Below are positions 1 to 12,862 of a stretch of 64,000 nt of DNA, one piece after another. The notes under the pieces are model-generated. The model searched no databases and was not told the DNA's origin. It saw only the letters and a list, made by a program, of their open reading frames with translations. Source of the DNA: Epiperipatus broadwayi (taxonomy: Eukaryota > Onychophora > Udeonychophora > Euonychophora > Peripatidae); assembly GCA_028023455.1 (NCBI GenBank), contig JAQFVV010012446.1, forward strand, positions 3,350,001 to 3,414,000. The letters run 5' to 3'. The translations under genes were made by a program, and so were the position numbers. Numbering within the stretch: the stretch's first letter is position 1; each line of letters opens with the position of its first letter.

Positions 1-1862
1 CCTTAAACAAAGTCATGAATCTCTCAGCAACCATGCCCCCAAAAACCTGTTAGCCACTTTACCTTCCCCTTCCCCACCCCACATTTTTCCATAATCTGCT
101 CCATCCCATTTCCACAACATAATATTTGTCAACTCTACCGGTCTTTATATCTAAATCCCCCTTATCTTTTCCCAAACCAAGCATAAAAACCAATAACCTA
201 CTTTCTGTGTAATTTAACCTTCCATAACTTCATTATTTATACCCTTTCTGCTTTCAAGCATTTACATTCAATCAACAGATGCCTAATATTTTCTCTTCCT
301 TTCTTATACAATTTGCAGACTAAATCACTCATATTTTTCCATTTACATGTATATTCTCTTATTGCTAAAGATCCTGTTCGAGCTTTAAACAATAAACTAC
401 TTTCCTTGCTATTATCATATATTAACTCACACCCAATGTTCTGTTTACTTCTATATATATTTAAACTCTTTTTACTCTCCATACTATTTCTCCATCTCTA
501 TTCTTTATTAATAAATCTATTCTTTTATCCCATTCCTTACTACTATAACACTCAACAATTCTCTTAACACAATCATCCCACCTTCTGTACAAATATACTG
601 ATATAAATTGTTTATCCAAATCTTTTGCATATTGCATTACCTTTCTCACCCATCTTTTTGCCTGCCCTTTACTTGTAACCCAATTAAATACTATTTTGGC
701 TATTCTTTTATTATCCATAAACTGCAACCTACCAAACATTTTCATTTTACTTTTTGCATCTCATAAAAACTTGAGCCTCCCATTTCTTCTTGAATTGCCT
801 CCTTTGCTGTCCACATCTCTGCATCTAACACATGTCTTCCTACTTCCCTTTGTAATTTTTCTAAGTAATATAATATTCCTTTACTAAAACATACATTATT
901 ACCATATGTTAACTCTGCTACCACAATTCCCTTCCATACAATTCTAGCTACATCATATTTATTATATGAAAACACTGTTAATTTCTTTATCAAACTCTTT
1001 CTTTTTTTTGCCTCATTTATGAATTTTTTCTCCCATTCATCCAAGCAATTTTACTGATTACTTAAGATGATTCCCAAATAACTATATCCACCACCCTTAA
1101 CTTTATATTCCCCCAATAAAAATTCTACATCTTCTCTTTCCCCAATATTAACCATCATTATATTTGATTTTTCTTCACTAAATTTAATCCTGATTTCTTT
1201 ACCTACCCTTGCACATCTCCTCAGCATAGCTTCTATATCTTCTCTTCTTTCTGCACACAAAAAGATATCATCCGCAAAAAAAAAAATCCTGACAAAATAT
1301 ATACTCCCTTTCCATTTATTAACGGTATCTCTGTCCCTCTTTCTAGTCTTTCTCCATTTCATTCAAATACAACAAAAGCAAATAGGTGACATAGGGATCC
1401 TTGCCTTAGTCTCACCCCATTTTTAACTTTTAACTGATTCTATATCCCATAATTGATAAGTATAATAATTATTTTCATATAATTTCTTAATAATATTTAC
1501 TAAAGCTTCATCCATTCCCAAATTTGCTGAACTTACCCATAATCTATTTCTATTTACTCTATCATATGCCTTCTCTATATCTATAAAACTCATATATAAT
1601 GATCTACCTGAATTTCTACTCATATCCATAAGTTGTGTAACTACAAATAAACTATCTCTAATATGCCTGTCTGACCTAAAACCTCCTTGCATTTTTTCCA
1701 CTACATTATTCCCTTCCATCCATTTTATAACTCTTCCAGCCACTATATATGAGAAAATTTTATATAAAACTGATGTTACTGCTATTGGTCTATAATTATT
1801 TAACTTTCTATGACCCTTACCCTTTCCTTTAAATAATAATCTTACTCTTGTATTACTCCGTG
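1..1862 (-). pseudogene. LINE copy 1: reverse transcriptase and C-terminal region, broken
   Basis: This is a 5'-truncated non-LTR retrotransposon read on the minus strand; its 3' UTR runs off the window start. From 1862 downward come reverse transcriptase blocks: LLFKGKGKG and NNYRPIAVTS (fingers), GGFRSDRHIRDS, then FIDIEKAYDRVNR, which carries the first catalytic Asp. A frameshift follows near 1420; motif B (GVRLRQGS) lies in another frame at about 1375-1420. The FADD box, equivalent to YADD, is at 1267-1278. The thumb and linker continue in shifted frames (742-1044, 461-745). The end at 237-482 has a decayed C-x2-C...H...C knuckle: CKLYKKG replaces the CKLCKEG of sister copies. At least three frameshifts make it inactive. 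Copy 2 starts exactly where this one ends. No endonuclease domain is present. The clade is not assigned. Confidence 0.9.
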
Positions 1863-2506
1863 TGTTGTGATGCACTGTGACTTCTTATATGGAGTCAGGA
1901 ATCTTTCAGCAACTATGCCCAAAGAAACATGTTAGCCACTTTACCTTCCCTTTCCATTCTCCACCCTAAGTTTTTTCCATAATCTGCTCCAACCCAATTT
2001 CACAACATAATCTTTGTAAATTCCATGGCCTTCATATCTAAATTTCCATTCTTTTCCCAAACCCAGCATAAAAAACAAATAAGTCACTTTCTGTATAATC
2101 ACTTTGTTCATATTTATTCTTCCATAACTTCCTTATTTGTACCCTTTCTGGTTTCAAGCATTTACATTCAATTAACAGATGCATAATATTTTCTATGCCT
2201 TCCTTACACAACTTGCAGACTAAATCACCCATATTTTTCCATTTACATGTATATTCTCTTGTTGCTAAATATCCTGTTTGAGCCTTAAACAATAAACTAC
2301 TTTTCTTACTATTATTCTAAATTAACTCACACCCAATGTTTCGTTTACTTCTATATATATTTAAACTCATTTCCATACTAGTTCTCCATCTCTCCAACTC
2401 CCTATTCTTTATTAATACATCTATTCTCCTATCCCATTCCTTCCCACTATAACACTCAACAATCCTCCTAACACAATTATCCCATCTTTTGTATAAGTAT
2501 ACAAAA
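1863..2506 (-). pseudogene. LINE copy 2: 3' end, 5'-truncated
   Basis: This is a second copy of the same LINE family, truncated just after the reverse transcriptase. Its 3' end carries a short TGTGATG-type tail at about 1863-1875, directly abutting the truncated 5' end of copy 1. The reading frame at 2317-2500 gives YKRWDNCVRRIVECYSGKEWD, and 2038-2292 gives FKAQTGYLATREYTCKWKNM followed by the intact knuckle CKLCKEGIENIMHLLIEC. The two pieces are frameshifted relative to each other. The body is clearly similar to copies at 1-1862, 29601-30474 and 30543-31031. Confidence 0.88.
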
Positions 2507-3082
2507 AAAAAGAAGGATTTACCATTACTATATAAATAATATTTTATAAAAAACTTTTGTATATTTAATTTGAAATAAAAGCCTTGAGGGGGGCATAAAT
2601 TAATTAATTCAACCATTAAGCAATTTAAATAAGAGCATTTTTTATAAAATATTTTACATAAATATATTTTTTAAATTTAATAAATGTAATAGGATTAAAT
2701 GTTAACTCAGTTTTTTATTAATAAAAGCTGTTTTTATTTTTCTTTAAAAGAACCTTGCAATTCAGTCTTTTACTTATCTCAGTGGTCAATATTTAAAATT
2801 TGTTTTCAGCTATTAACTTAAAAAAACCGTTTATTGTTTAAAAATTTAAAAAAGGTAAATGAAGGGTGTATTTTTTTAATTTAAACTTTCATTAAATTTT
2901 ATTAGCAAAGCAATTTTTATATTAAAATTTTAAATATAATATTCTACTTTTAGGTCATTACTTTTAAAGAAAAGTTTACTTTTGGCCTCTCCTATATATG
3001 CTATTATGCACAATGTTTTTAAATTAATGTTGCATTTTTTGACTAAGCTCATAACTTGTTTAAGCTTAAGTAATATGAAATA
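2507..3082. other. A+T-rich DNA, nothing recognised
   Basis: The sequence is dominated by A and T homopolymer tracts. I see no coding, repeat or RNA signature here. Confidence 0.6.
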
Positions 3083-4058
3083 CACTTGGGTCTCATTTTA
3101 TGCGGTAGATAGGTTCCACAAAAAACCTGCATTAAAAAAAATCACACAAAAATAGACTTAATTTACCTTGAAAAATGGGGGATAGGTGCTGTAATTTTCA
3201 GAATTCACATAAAAGCAAAGCAACAAGGAAAAAATACTTTAAAATTCGTATTAAAAAAATAAGCAAATAAAGTATGACTAATAAAAAATTTCAAATATTT
3301 GAAAAAAATCAACACAAGATAAACTTTTTTTTCCTTTTTTTATTACTACAGTATTTAATTTTACATTTTCATACATATTTTAATCATTACCACTAGCGTT
3401 GTTTGTAAACTGGTAAGAAATCTGATTCAATGTGATGTGATGTATTGTCACTTCTCCTTAAATGAAGTCAATAATCTCTCAGTAATTATGCCCAAAGAAA
3501 CCTGTTAGCCACTTTATTGTTATTTGTGATGTGATGTACAACTAGCACCATTTTCAGTCTTGTGCTATGTTAATGGTTTTCTATTACTATATTAAAAAAA
3601 TGAGATCGCATTCAAAACAAAATATTATACATTATCATTAGAAAGATTATTTTCAGTTTATAAAATCTTCGGTTTTTATTTTAAAAATCTAAAAGATTAT
3701 TTATTTCTGTTATATATAACAATACATTTTAAAAGTTTGAATTTTTTGAATATTTATTGCGATATTTTTATATGTAAGTATAAATCTCTTATTATTATTT
3801 ACTCATTAGTATAAAAAGGTTATTTACATAGAAGCTAAATTCTAAATACAGCTTCAGGCCATATTCACATTAGCTGCTAATATAACGTTATATTTTTGAA
3901 AAAAAAAAAAAGTATTTTAAGTCAAAATAAGTTATTAATAATTTAAATTTCTTGATATCTAATAAATATAGTGAAATATGAAAGATATTAAGAAGAAATA
4001 TGAATCGCATAACTTCAAAATTGCATTAAAATAATCCGCATAAAACGAGATCCAGGTG
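3083..4058. mobile_element. Non-autonomous TIR element flanked by TA, probably Tc1/mariner/pogo-type
   Basis: The two ends are inverted repeats: the left end and the reverse complement of the right end both fit CACYTGGRTCTCRTTTTAT followed by GCGG, matching at 20 of 23 positions. Each end is bordered by TA (3081-3082 and 4059-4060), the target duplication of the Tc1/mariner/pogo superfamily. The interior has no transposase-like frame, so it would depend on an enzyme encoded elsewhere. A LINE tail fragment sits inside it. Confidence 0.75.
3434..3516 (-). mobile_element. LINE 3'-tail fragment
   Basis: Only the last ~80 bp of the LINE family of 1-2506 is present, including the region reading 'cctgttagccacttta' and the GATGTGATGTGATG tail. 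A GTGATGTGATGTA sequence also lies on the far side (about 3523-3540), so it may be a very short insertion flanked by similar sequence. It interrupts the TIR element of 3083-4058. Confidence 0.7.
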
Positions 4059-4060
4059 TA

Positions 4061-5084
4061 GTTTCATTTTAAACTTTTTATCCACTATGCTTCCATTTCG
4101 TGAAGCATAGACATTTTACTATGATATTCTAAAATGATCAATTACTATATGAAAAAGTTCAGAATGAAATAATGCCCTCTAAATTTATTATTATTATTAT
4201 TTTAAAAAGCTACAATATTAACTTAATTATATACCTAAAAATGTTAGTTATTTTTTTTACTGTTTTAATGTACAAAACTGCACTACAAACATGTATAGTA
4301 TACATTCCGACTAAACATGTTGAAATTGGTATATTTTGTATAGTTCTCTATTCTTAACAAATCAAATCAAATGGATATGAAATTATTATTACAAAGATGT
4401 TCAGCTCATTATTAATTTTTTTACTTCTTTCACAATTTAGTCTTTGGTGCAGATCTTTTAAACCTTTCTTTAAAAAGGCTACAATTATTTATACTTATTT
4501 TCTTACCAACTAATTTGAATTGTTCACTATTTATTCCTTCCCAATTTATCAATGAACATTTCATTTTTATCTAATCTCGTAAGTTTAAATAATAATCTAA
4601 ATTTTACTGCACTGTTAGGCAAACTGGTATTGCAAAAGTTGATTTGTAGATCTATAATAGCAAGGAACAGCCTTACAATGATACTTGTTGTGATATAATT
4701 TAACTTTTGATAAATCTATAATTTAGGTTTTTGTTTGTTCGTTGATGACAGGCATCTCTGAGTTAACTAAAATGCACTCGTTTTTTGCACAATTAATGGG
4801 AATTATTTATATCATATTAGTAAAATAATCTAACTCTAATTCTTTTTATGAAGCATTGAAAATCCATCCGTTGAAAATAATAAAATATTACCTTTATGCT
4901 AGTACAGACATAGAGGTGTTTTTTTTTTAAAAAAAAAAACGTATAATATTTTTAAAAATATTTTATTTTTTTATAATTTTAATAATTTTCAAACAAATAA
5001 TTATGCTAAAAAATATTTTAATTTTTGTAGGCCTACAGTTATTTATGTTTAATGCTCTAGACAAGGGTTAAAACTATTTCTATC
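4061..5084. other. A+T-rich DNA, nothing recognised
   Basis: No coding or repeat signature is visible. One perfect T-run/A-run hairpin of about 20 bp lies at 4919-4940. Confidence 0.55.
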
Positions 5085-5092
5085 ATCTAGAC

Positions 5093-5460
5093 CAGGGGTC
5101 CCCAACCTTTTTGCACGTAAGAGCACATTCTATAATACCGACGAGGTGGCGGGCACCACTTATTTTTTCAATGTAAATTTATAGTTGGATATTGTTAATA
5201 ATACACATAATGTACAAAAAAATATTTATTTCAAAAATACAATTTTAATATATAATTAACGTTTATATTTTTAGGCTTTAAAAGTATAGTATGCCCTACA
5301 ATTTGATTACAATATAATACAATAATTTATAAGAAATTTTAAAAATTAAATTTATTTGTATCAGATAAATAATGTTTTATCGTGTTCAGATAGCGGCGGG
5401 CACACGTAAAACGGTCCGCGGGCGCCATGGTGCCCGCGGGCATAGGGTTGGGGACCTCTG
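5093..5460. mobile_element. hAT miniature element (MITE) with perfect 8-bp target duplication
   Basis: The 368-bp element begins CAGGGGTCCCCAACC and ends GGTTGGGGACCTCTG, matching as inverted repeats with one mismatch. It is flanked on both sides by ATCTAGAC (5085-5092 and 5461-5468). CAG-ended inverted repeats and an 8-bp duplication are hAT hallmarks. Its subterminal parts are strikingly G+C-rich for this window (GGCGGGCACC at the left, GCGGGCGCCATGGTGCCC at the right), and the interior is A+T-rich with no coding capacity. The perfect duplication suggests a fairly recent insertion. Confidence 0.93.
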
Positions 5461-5468
5461 ATCTAGAC

Positions 5469-7953
5469 ATGTGGAAATAATTTTAGGATTTTTCTTAACT
5501 TTGATCATTAATACTAGCTATTTTCTTTATATAAATTAATCCATCTTTCAATTCTACTATTTGTTGTATTCTTAATTCATAATCTCTTATTTAATCATCC
5601 TTTCAATCTCATTTTACTTTTATTTTCTGCTTGCAACATTTACAAATGTATACAATAATCATGTTTCGATCTGACATCTAGTGGATATTAATAGCAATTA
5701 AAATAAAAAGTTTTCAACTCAAATAGTAATTTACAAAGTTGTGCTAATTTAACCGATTAAAAGTAAAAAAAAAAGAAAAAGAAGTTTCCTCGTGATTCTG
5801 CGTAATTTAAAGAAAACAATGTTTTTATCTAGTTATTCAATTGTCTGTATATAAATATATAAGAGAATACACTTTATAAAATATTTATACTCGACAAAAA
5901 AAATAAATGTTAATAGAGGATCAATAAATACTTGAAATGATTTTTCAGCATCAATAATCAATTTTAATTAATATTAATTATTATTATTTATTAATACTTA
6001 ATGTAATTCATTGATTATCAATTTTAGAATTTAACTTAATATACAGATTCAATAAATTGTAATTTATATGTTCTACAAGATTTGAGTACCAAATATTACA
6101 TAAGCAGATATTTTGGAAAGTTAAATAATAAATATTCTATAATTAAAAACTTTGTAATTAATAAAGTTTAGTTTTCTACTTTGTAAATGAAAAAATATAT
6201 ATCTTTTTCATAATACAGTTGAATTATTATTTAATCTTGAATAATTTGGTGAAGAAAATAATCAGTACTCTTATAGTGTACGATCTACCCACTTGATGGA
6301 GCTGCACTATACCAGTACTAAGTGAAAGGAAAACTAATTGATAAAAAGTAAAATATGTACATTTTTCTTGAATTTATGGCTAGTGAAGTATATTAAATAA
6401 TATCAAGAAAATCATATATTTTTCAATAAAAATAATTCATATAACAAAACAGTATGGATTGATGATAAATAAAATATACACAGAAATACAAATTCGTAAA
6501 AAAATCCACATTTATTATTGACTTTATCATCTCCGCACTTATGTATATGGAATATATAGAGTATAAGTGTTTGCTAAATAAAATAAAGAAAATGTATTTG
6601 ACAGTGAAAAAAATGTCTATTAAATAAACAAAAGAAAAAGATAATCGGCACAGAAAATGGGTGTTAAATAAAAGGAAGGAAAAGATGAGAAGCCAAAATC
6701 AATTTCATAAGAAATTAAATTGCAAAAATAAAACCACAAAGTAAGTTTACCAAATAGAAGCACAAAACTGAATATTTCAGTAAAAACAACAACTAATTGA
6801 GTTGACAATGTCATTCAAAAAAGTGATAAGAAGGTCCTGATTAACTATTTCTTTGTCAAAATTTTAATATTAACAAAAGCTGATTGGTGGCTGCATAAAA
6901 AATGATGGAGCTACTTCTAAGAACGTGGATATGATCGACTAATATAAAATGTTCAATATTATTGCACCATTCATTGACCTTTAAAAATATACCCTTTGCC
7001 TTGAGTGGATTGCATGACATGTTTGATTTTCAGTATTCCTCAATTGCTTTTCGGCTTACATTCACCTTTTGATTTATTAAAGAATTGTTTTTGTTTAAAA
7101 TGCCTATTGCTATGGTCTATGATTATTTTCTTATTTGACCCATTTTGTGAATGTACTACCATTTGCTTTCATGCAATAGACAGTCTTTTGCATTAAGAAG
7201 TTGTCAGATAAGATTACATTTCGCACTGATTCTCTTTCACCTTGTAACCAGACCGAAAGGATATTAACAAAGGTTTTGCTTGAATTATTTTTTTAAGGTC
7301 AGTCAATTGTATTCAGTAGATTATTTCTTAGTGCATCATGTTGTTTCTCACATACATAAAACATTATTGCATGTATAATCAACTGCATTTCACTCCCTGA
7401 TATAGTAGTGGTTTATTGTTCAGGGATTTATAAGAAGTTTTCATACTGGAAGCAACAGAGTTGGGAACCATAATTCAAGAACCCCGAGTTTCAGAATCTG
7501 CCATTCTGCCACTGCTCTAAATTATGCAAGATACTGATACTCCAGATGTGTATTTATTTATTTTGAAAATTTGGAAGGGGGAAGCAGAAAGCCCTGGGTT
7601 TTAGTTCTCTGATGACATGGGTTCAAAGTTTTCTTGTGTCTCCAAGATCATTTATATTGTAAAACGATGATCCAATTAAAAACCTGTTTTTTCTCAAATA
7701 AAAAGGAATGCCTGCGGTCTGTGTTGATAATCTCGCTGCAATCTTTGAACAAATTTCAATTCCCTTGTCAGTAACGAATACTCTCAATGATTTTTAGAAA
7801 TTTCAAAGTATTTTTAGTCTCAATTTGCCATTATGTGGTGTTTCTGATAATTAGTTCTTCCATTTTTTTTAAGCATTCCTGTAAAAAAAAACCTCTCAGT
7901 AAGGGTTAAGATTGGAAATATTTTTTCAAGATTAAGACCCTATTCCTAATCCA
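5469..7953. other. A+T-rich DNA, no gene recognised
   Basis: Short open frames occur at 6620-6814 (minus) and 7005-7196 (plus), but they encode low-complexity hydrophobic peptides without recognisable motifs. I treat them as chance. Confidence 0.5.
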
Positions 7954-8228
7954 GTGAAAAAAGTATTTTCAACTTTTCATGTAAACAATTGGGATTCGTC
8001 ACATAATCTGAATATAACCCTTTGCGAATTTGCAGAAATTGAAGAAAGTTTAGTATCTGCCAAGCCCTTGTGTGGGGAGGTTTTCTCCGATTCCCCTCCT
8101 CTTGATATGTTTGTTGTTCAAGACACGAGACAAACAGTGGCTGTTGGTGTTAATCTGTTACTCAAAAAAGGCCTCCAGTGATAAAATTATCAAAGGGTGC
8201 TCAGTGAGCAGAAAAAACTAAAAAGTGT
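7954..8228 (+). pseudogene. Elongation factor 1-alpha C-terminal pseudogene fragment
   Basis: The translation contains CEFAEIEES, then [16 protein letters not shown] and [11 protein letters not shown]. These match the conserved C-terminal third of eEF1A (CKFAEI; SKPMCVE.F...[20 protein letters not shown]), the tRNA-delivery GTPase of cytoplasmic translation. About 25 residues expected between AEI and the SKP block (the DRRTGK region) are missing. After an in-frame stop at 8179-8181, a shifted frame at 8193-8225 still reads KGAQ-stop-AEKTKK, matching the lysine-rich C-terminus. I found no intron and no upstream EF1A sequence, so it is a 5'-truncated, decayed retrocopy, probably made by a LINE. 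It is non-functional. Confidence 0.82.
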
Positions 8229-10844
8229 ATAGCCATGATATCACCCTCCCCCCCATCTTCCAAATTCATCTCTTGATGATGTGGTGAATGGGACAAACCA
8301 CTAGGTTAATTTTTTATAAGCCTTTTATGTTAAGACTACAAATTTTAGATCATGTTTACCATTGGAAAGCATTCTGGAGGAAAGAAATATACTTTTATTT
8401 GTGCCATCTTAATTTAACTGATGTTTCAAATAAAGGAAGTAATTGTGTTTTATTCTTTTTATTTTTCAGGCATTAAAATGGCATCTAAATGTGTTAAAAA
8501 GTTAATTTTTTTTGCAGTTATTTAGCCATATATAGGTAAATAATATATATATAATTAAAATTATCCCAAATTCACAACTCAACCAGACTAGCAAAAAAAC
8601 AAAAACAAAACAACAACTCTAAAACACGATCAATGGTTTTGCTGCTACAAGCAGACATCTTAAGTATAAAGAACTACAAAATAACAACATATTTAAACTA
8701 AACATAACCCACAATTCCACTTACCTCCCATACACCCTTAATATTAAAATAACTTTTTAATAAGTTAATTGCTTCAGAATCATAAATTTTTAATAACAAA
8801 GATTCTTTAATTCTTTTTATTTCATTTCTCTCAAAGAAGACAATATTACCCATATCAATATATATATAAATTTCTATTATGGACAAAAATAAATAAATAA
8901 TAAACTGAAACACAATCCTAAACACAATCCTATACCATGCTATTTAGGAGTAACCTTGTATTATATCCAAATTTATTTTCCTCATTTATCTAAGGTTAGA
9001 CAAAAGAAATAACCTCATTGGATAACTGGCTGGCATTTCTTGCAATTGTGATTACAAATGATTTACAGACAGCTTCGTTAGTGCTGGTATATTCTGCTGT
9101 TAAAGACTGGATCCCTATGGAAGCAAAGTTGTCACACTAAACTTCCAGGTACTCAATTGGATATTGCCATTATAAATATTACTGCTACATTCAAGTCTGT
9201 TTGCAGTAGTTGCCAATTCTTTCCCATATTTTTCCGGAAGATAACGGAAAAGAAGTTGCATCACAGAAAATGGATAAAACGCAGTTAAGCAGATCGGACT
9301 TGCAAATAATTTGGCATGTAGTTTCACCATCTAATAAGCAATTCAAATCATGATCTTCCTTTTTGGATATTCAACCAAGAATGTGGAATTAAAGATTTAT
9401 GATATTTTTTTTTCAGATTCAAAAGCAAAGCTAGATCTTCCTAGATGTAACCGGAGTTTCATGAATACACTCAGGACAACCCATGATCATTGTGGTGTCT
9501 GTGTTATAAATTGGATTTGACTGCAACTGATCTATCTGGATATGGAGAAACACAACATGAACTACTGTTAATGGTTGGAAAATCTATAATTACAATGAGA
9601 GAATTGAAGGAAACTAATAAAACCATTTGGTGAATTTAATTGGTTGGAATCTCTACTGATTACATTATGATATTCTGTCAATAGTTAAGAAGTTGAAAAA
9701 AAAAATTACGGCTTAATTTATAAGTAAATATTTCTCATAATTTGTTATAGAACCCAAATCATTGAAAAATTCTAATGATGTTTTTATTAGACAAATCTTT
9801 ACGATTTTGACGTGAGTGAAAGTCAAGACAATGAATGTCGAATAATATGTAATTTGGTTCAATTACTTATTATATGTTAGAATACATTTAATGTCACCTA
9901 CTATATATATATATAAGCAGCCATCTTTCCAATACAACACCAAGTCAGTTGCACTATTTTCAAAAGTTTATTGTCTTCGATATGCACAATAATATCTATT
10001 GGTAAATTTACCTTTGACCTCTGGCATTCAATTTTTTCACATATATCTGATACCTTAGTTAATGTTATAAGGTTTTTTTTGTATGAGCAGTCTTTCTACA
10101 TGGTTTGAGTGTTGTTATATTTTTAACACTAAAGTACTATCTAGAGTATTTTCATATTTTTTGCTGTCAACAAAGTAAGAAACTTTATGAACATAAGCAA
10201 AAATTTCACATTCAGAAATTAGATTTTCATCTTCGATGTTTGTGCCTGATTAGCAAAATAATATGCCATCAGGGCACACAAATGTTAACCTTTATGTCAT
10301 CTTATATATTAAAGTTTTGTTCTGTCATGTGTTTAACTGGACTTGAGAAAAGCTGTCTGGTTTTTTCAAATCAATTTTTTTTAAAGTACGATAAGATTTC
10401 AAGATTGCCAGGACATAACCTAACATGTATTTAATTACTTCTTCAATTTAACATGTTAGCTTCTGTGACAGGTTAAACAAAACATAAGCACACCATTATA
10501 ATTGTGGTAAATCTGCAAATATTTATAGATATATTTTTAAGTGGAAAAAGACATGTTACACATTTTAGTATGGATATTCTTGACAAAGGTAAGAAACCTT
10601 TTATTGAGATGACCTTCTTAAATATTATTTAGTATTTTGAATTTCAAAGTTTGGGCTTAATTAAGGTATTAATGAGTTGTTAATACATTGATATTGACAG
10701 TTTCCAGTTGTAATGGAAAGAAAACAGTATGTATTTTTGGTGTCCAAATAATACTACAACGTATAAAAAATTTTCTCTTGATAAATGTTTATTTGTAGTT
10801 TATTTAAGACCATTTAGATTAAGCAAAGCTTTGTGTGATTTAAT
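8229..10844. other. A+T-rich DNA, no gene recognised
   Basis: The open frames at 8698-8925 and 9115-9330 (minus) and 10105-10434 (plus) show no family motif and no supporting signals. The last is the longest here at 109 codons, but it is low-complexity. Confidence 0.5.
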
Positions 10845-10945
10845 ATAATTGTAGCGTGTCAGACTCTAGAACATAAGGTCCTCAAATCATTTTCAGTTCT
10901 TGTATTTCAGCACCCAAGCTCATTACGAACTTTTTAGCAATAAAA
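10845..10945 (+). mobile_element. tRNA-derived SINE remnant (family E)
   Basis: It has a decayed tRNA-like head (GTAGCGTGTCAGACTCTAGA, then GGTCCTCAAATC near a box-B position) followed by the shared family tail (tacgaactttttagcaataa). The same head-tail arrangement occurs at 37935-38045, 56380-56480, 61905-62025 and, on the minus strand, 63370-63505. Confidence 0.5.
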
Positions 10946-11271
10946 ACCAATTATTTTATTTAATTCAGACCTAATTTTTTTTAATCACTGAAAGCTAAAC
11001 AAAATATAGGAATGGTGATATGTAGTTATGATGATAATTTGGACCACCCCAGGGCTTCCACACATATCTAATCAGAATAGTTTGAGAGAAAATATCAGAT
11101 CTTCCCCAAAATCTGATGTCATTAAAGAATGTTGTTGCTTAAGAACAAAGACCTGATTTTCTGGACTTCCAGTGATGTTAATTTTGGCTGAGATTTTGAT
11201 AAATAAATTTTAATATTCACCCACTGTCAACATACATTGTTTACTTCTTCCATTTTTTGAAGTAACAGGCT

Positions 11272-11397
11272 AAAACTCTCCATACAGTAGTGCCACCCTG
11301 TGCCAACCAGAGTAATCAATGGATGCCAGAAGGCTTGTGCATAAAATCCCCATTCTCTGGTTGGCACACAGGGTGGCACTACTGTATGGAGAGTTTT
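11272..11397. repeat. Family A foldback, short form without ribozyme
   Basis: Two inverted arms meet near the centre. The left arm starts AAAACTCTCCATACAGTAG and runs into TGCCACCCTGTGCCAACCAG; the right arm is its complement ending in CTACTGTATGGAGAGTTTT. Between them lies part of the family's 'ggatgccagaaggcttgtgc' segment. The hammerhead part of the family unit has been lost. Confidence 0.85.
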
Positions 11398-11949
11398 GCC
11401 TGTTTAATAACAGTTATGTGCTAGCATAAGAGATGGTGATCATGTGATTTTTTTAAGTATTTATAAGATAGAAATGACTAACTCTATAATGATGTTGCTG
11501 TTAAAAAGTATTTATGGTTCCTGTTGTTTGTTGATCTCTCCATATCAGTTATAGCCAAAGACATTCTCAAAGCAGATTATGATTGATCACTGCACATGAT
11601 CATTGTCGGTGATTGTTAAACCACACCCTTATTGCAATTTATTCTAGCATTTGTATTTTGATCAATACTATGAACTTGAAACCCTTGTAACATTCAATCT
11701 TCACTTAGTCTATCCTTTCCACAGCTTCTGAAAAAAGTAATCACATGGTTTGTTGCTCAGAAAGTTACAAGAAGTTTGAGCACCAGAAGTAACAGGACTG
11801 GGCTGTGATCGATGGGTTCTGAGCTCCAGGATCCATCAGGCAATCATTGCATCAAACAATGCAGATTGCAGCTTGGGTGATTATTATTATGATGAAAACA
11901 TCACATCTTAGTTAACCATTTTACCTATTGTAGCATGTTCACAATTTGG
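11398..11949. repeat. Unassigned DNA containing dispersed repeat D (about 11700-11870)
   Basis: The stretch 'tttgagcaccagaagt' with its surroundings (11745-11850) recurs at about 32040-32150, including 'tgatcgatgggttctg' against 'tgatctatggattttg'. The nature of the repeat is unknown. The remainder of the interval has no recognisable feature. Confidence 0.5.
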
Positions 11950-12435
11950 TGCTGATTTAGAGGGTGCTCACCACCATTTTGAATTCTAAGAACCACCCAA
12001 AAACATCACTGATATATCCAAGTGATGAATGATATCGAATAATCCACACATGGTTGCTTGAATATGTCAGCAATGATTTGGGTCAGTCCTTAGAATTCAA
12101 AATGGCAGTGAGCACAACCTCAATACAAAAAGCATATAACTTCTAAAAATATGAATGTTATCACAATAATGATGGTGCATAGTGGCAAAGTATGCAGGAA
12201 GGGTGAATGATGTTTTGGACGATACAAAGTATTATCCAAAAGATGTAGAAGTCTGATCAAACCAAGCTTATAATTTTGAAATACTAAAAGATATAATTGC
12301 AATTTTGTAATGAATGATCATATCATGACCACGTGTGGATTATTCAATGTTATTTATCACTTGGATATATTAGTGGTGGTTTTGGGCAGTCTTTAGATTT
12401 CAAAATGGCTGCAAACTCACTCTAAATCAGTACCC
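11950..12435. repeat. Large foldback element with ~100-bp inverted arms
   Basis: The left arm (about 11950-12053) reads 'gctgatttagagggtgctc', 'ccattttgaattctaag', 'tccaagtgatgaatgat' and 'aataatccacacatgg'. The right arm (about 12328-12432) is its diverged complement. A third, partial inverted copy of the left end lies at 12084-12122. The ~200-bp centre carries no coding sequence. I could not define the ends or a target duplication, so the class is open: foldback DNA transposon or head-to-head repeat pair. Confidence 0.7.
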
Positions 12436-12862
12436 ACAAGTTTAAGGACAAAAAACTGACTAAATATAATTCTCTTACTTCTGCTGTATTTAATCTCCGA
12501 TTGAACTGTGCTGGTTATAAGCATGGCAGTTATTTATTATTAATTCAAGATTTCACCAGAGAATCATTTTTTGGTTGGGATTGTTGAAGAAAGGCATTAA
12601 TTTGTCACCATAAAGACTTCACATTACAGAGTTGAAAGGACAATTTAAAATAAAATAAAATGTAGTAACAAATTACGTTTAAACATTTGCAAAGAGAAAA
12701 AAAAATAGTAAAAGTAAGACCATATAATAGTAGTTTTGGAATATTATTTGGTAGTTTCTAAAGATGAGGCAATTATTTTATTAATAGGAAAAAAGTTACA
12801 TTTAAGGATATTTGTAACTTAATACACTGTATAGGCATACACACACTTGCACAAATATATAA
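12436..12862. other. A+T-rich DNA, nothing recognised
   Basis: No coding or repeat signature seen. Confidence 0.5.

Noticed and set aside
10105-10434. 109-codon open frame as a possible host exon
   Set aside because: It is low-complexity, with no recognisable domain, no nearby consistent exon series, and codon content like the A+T-rich background.
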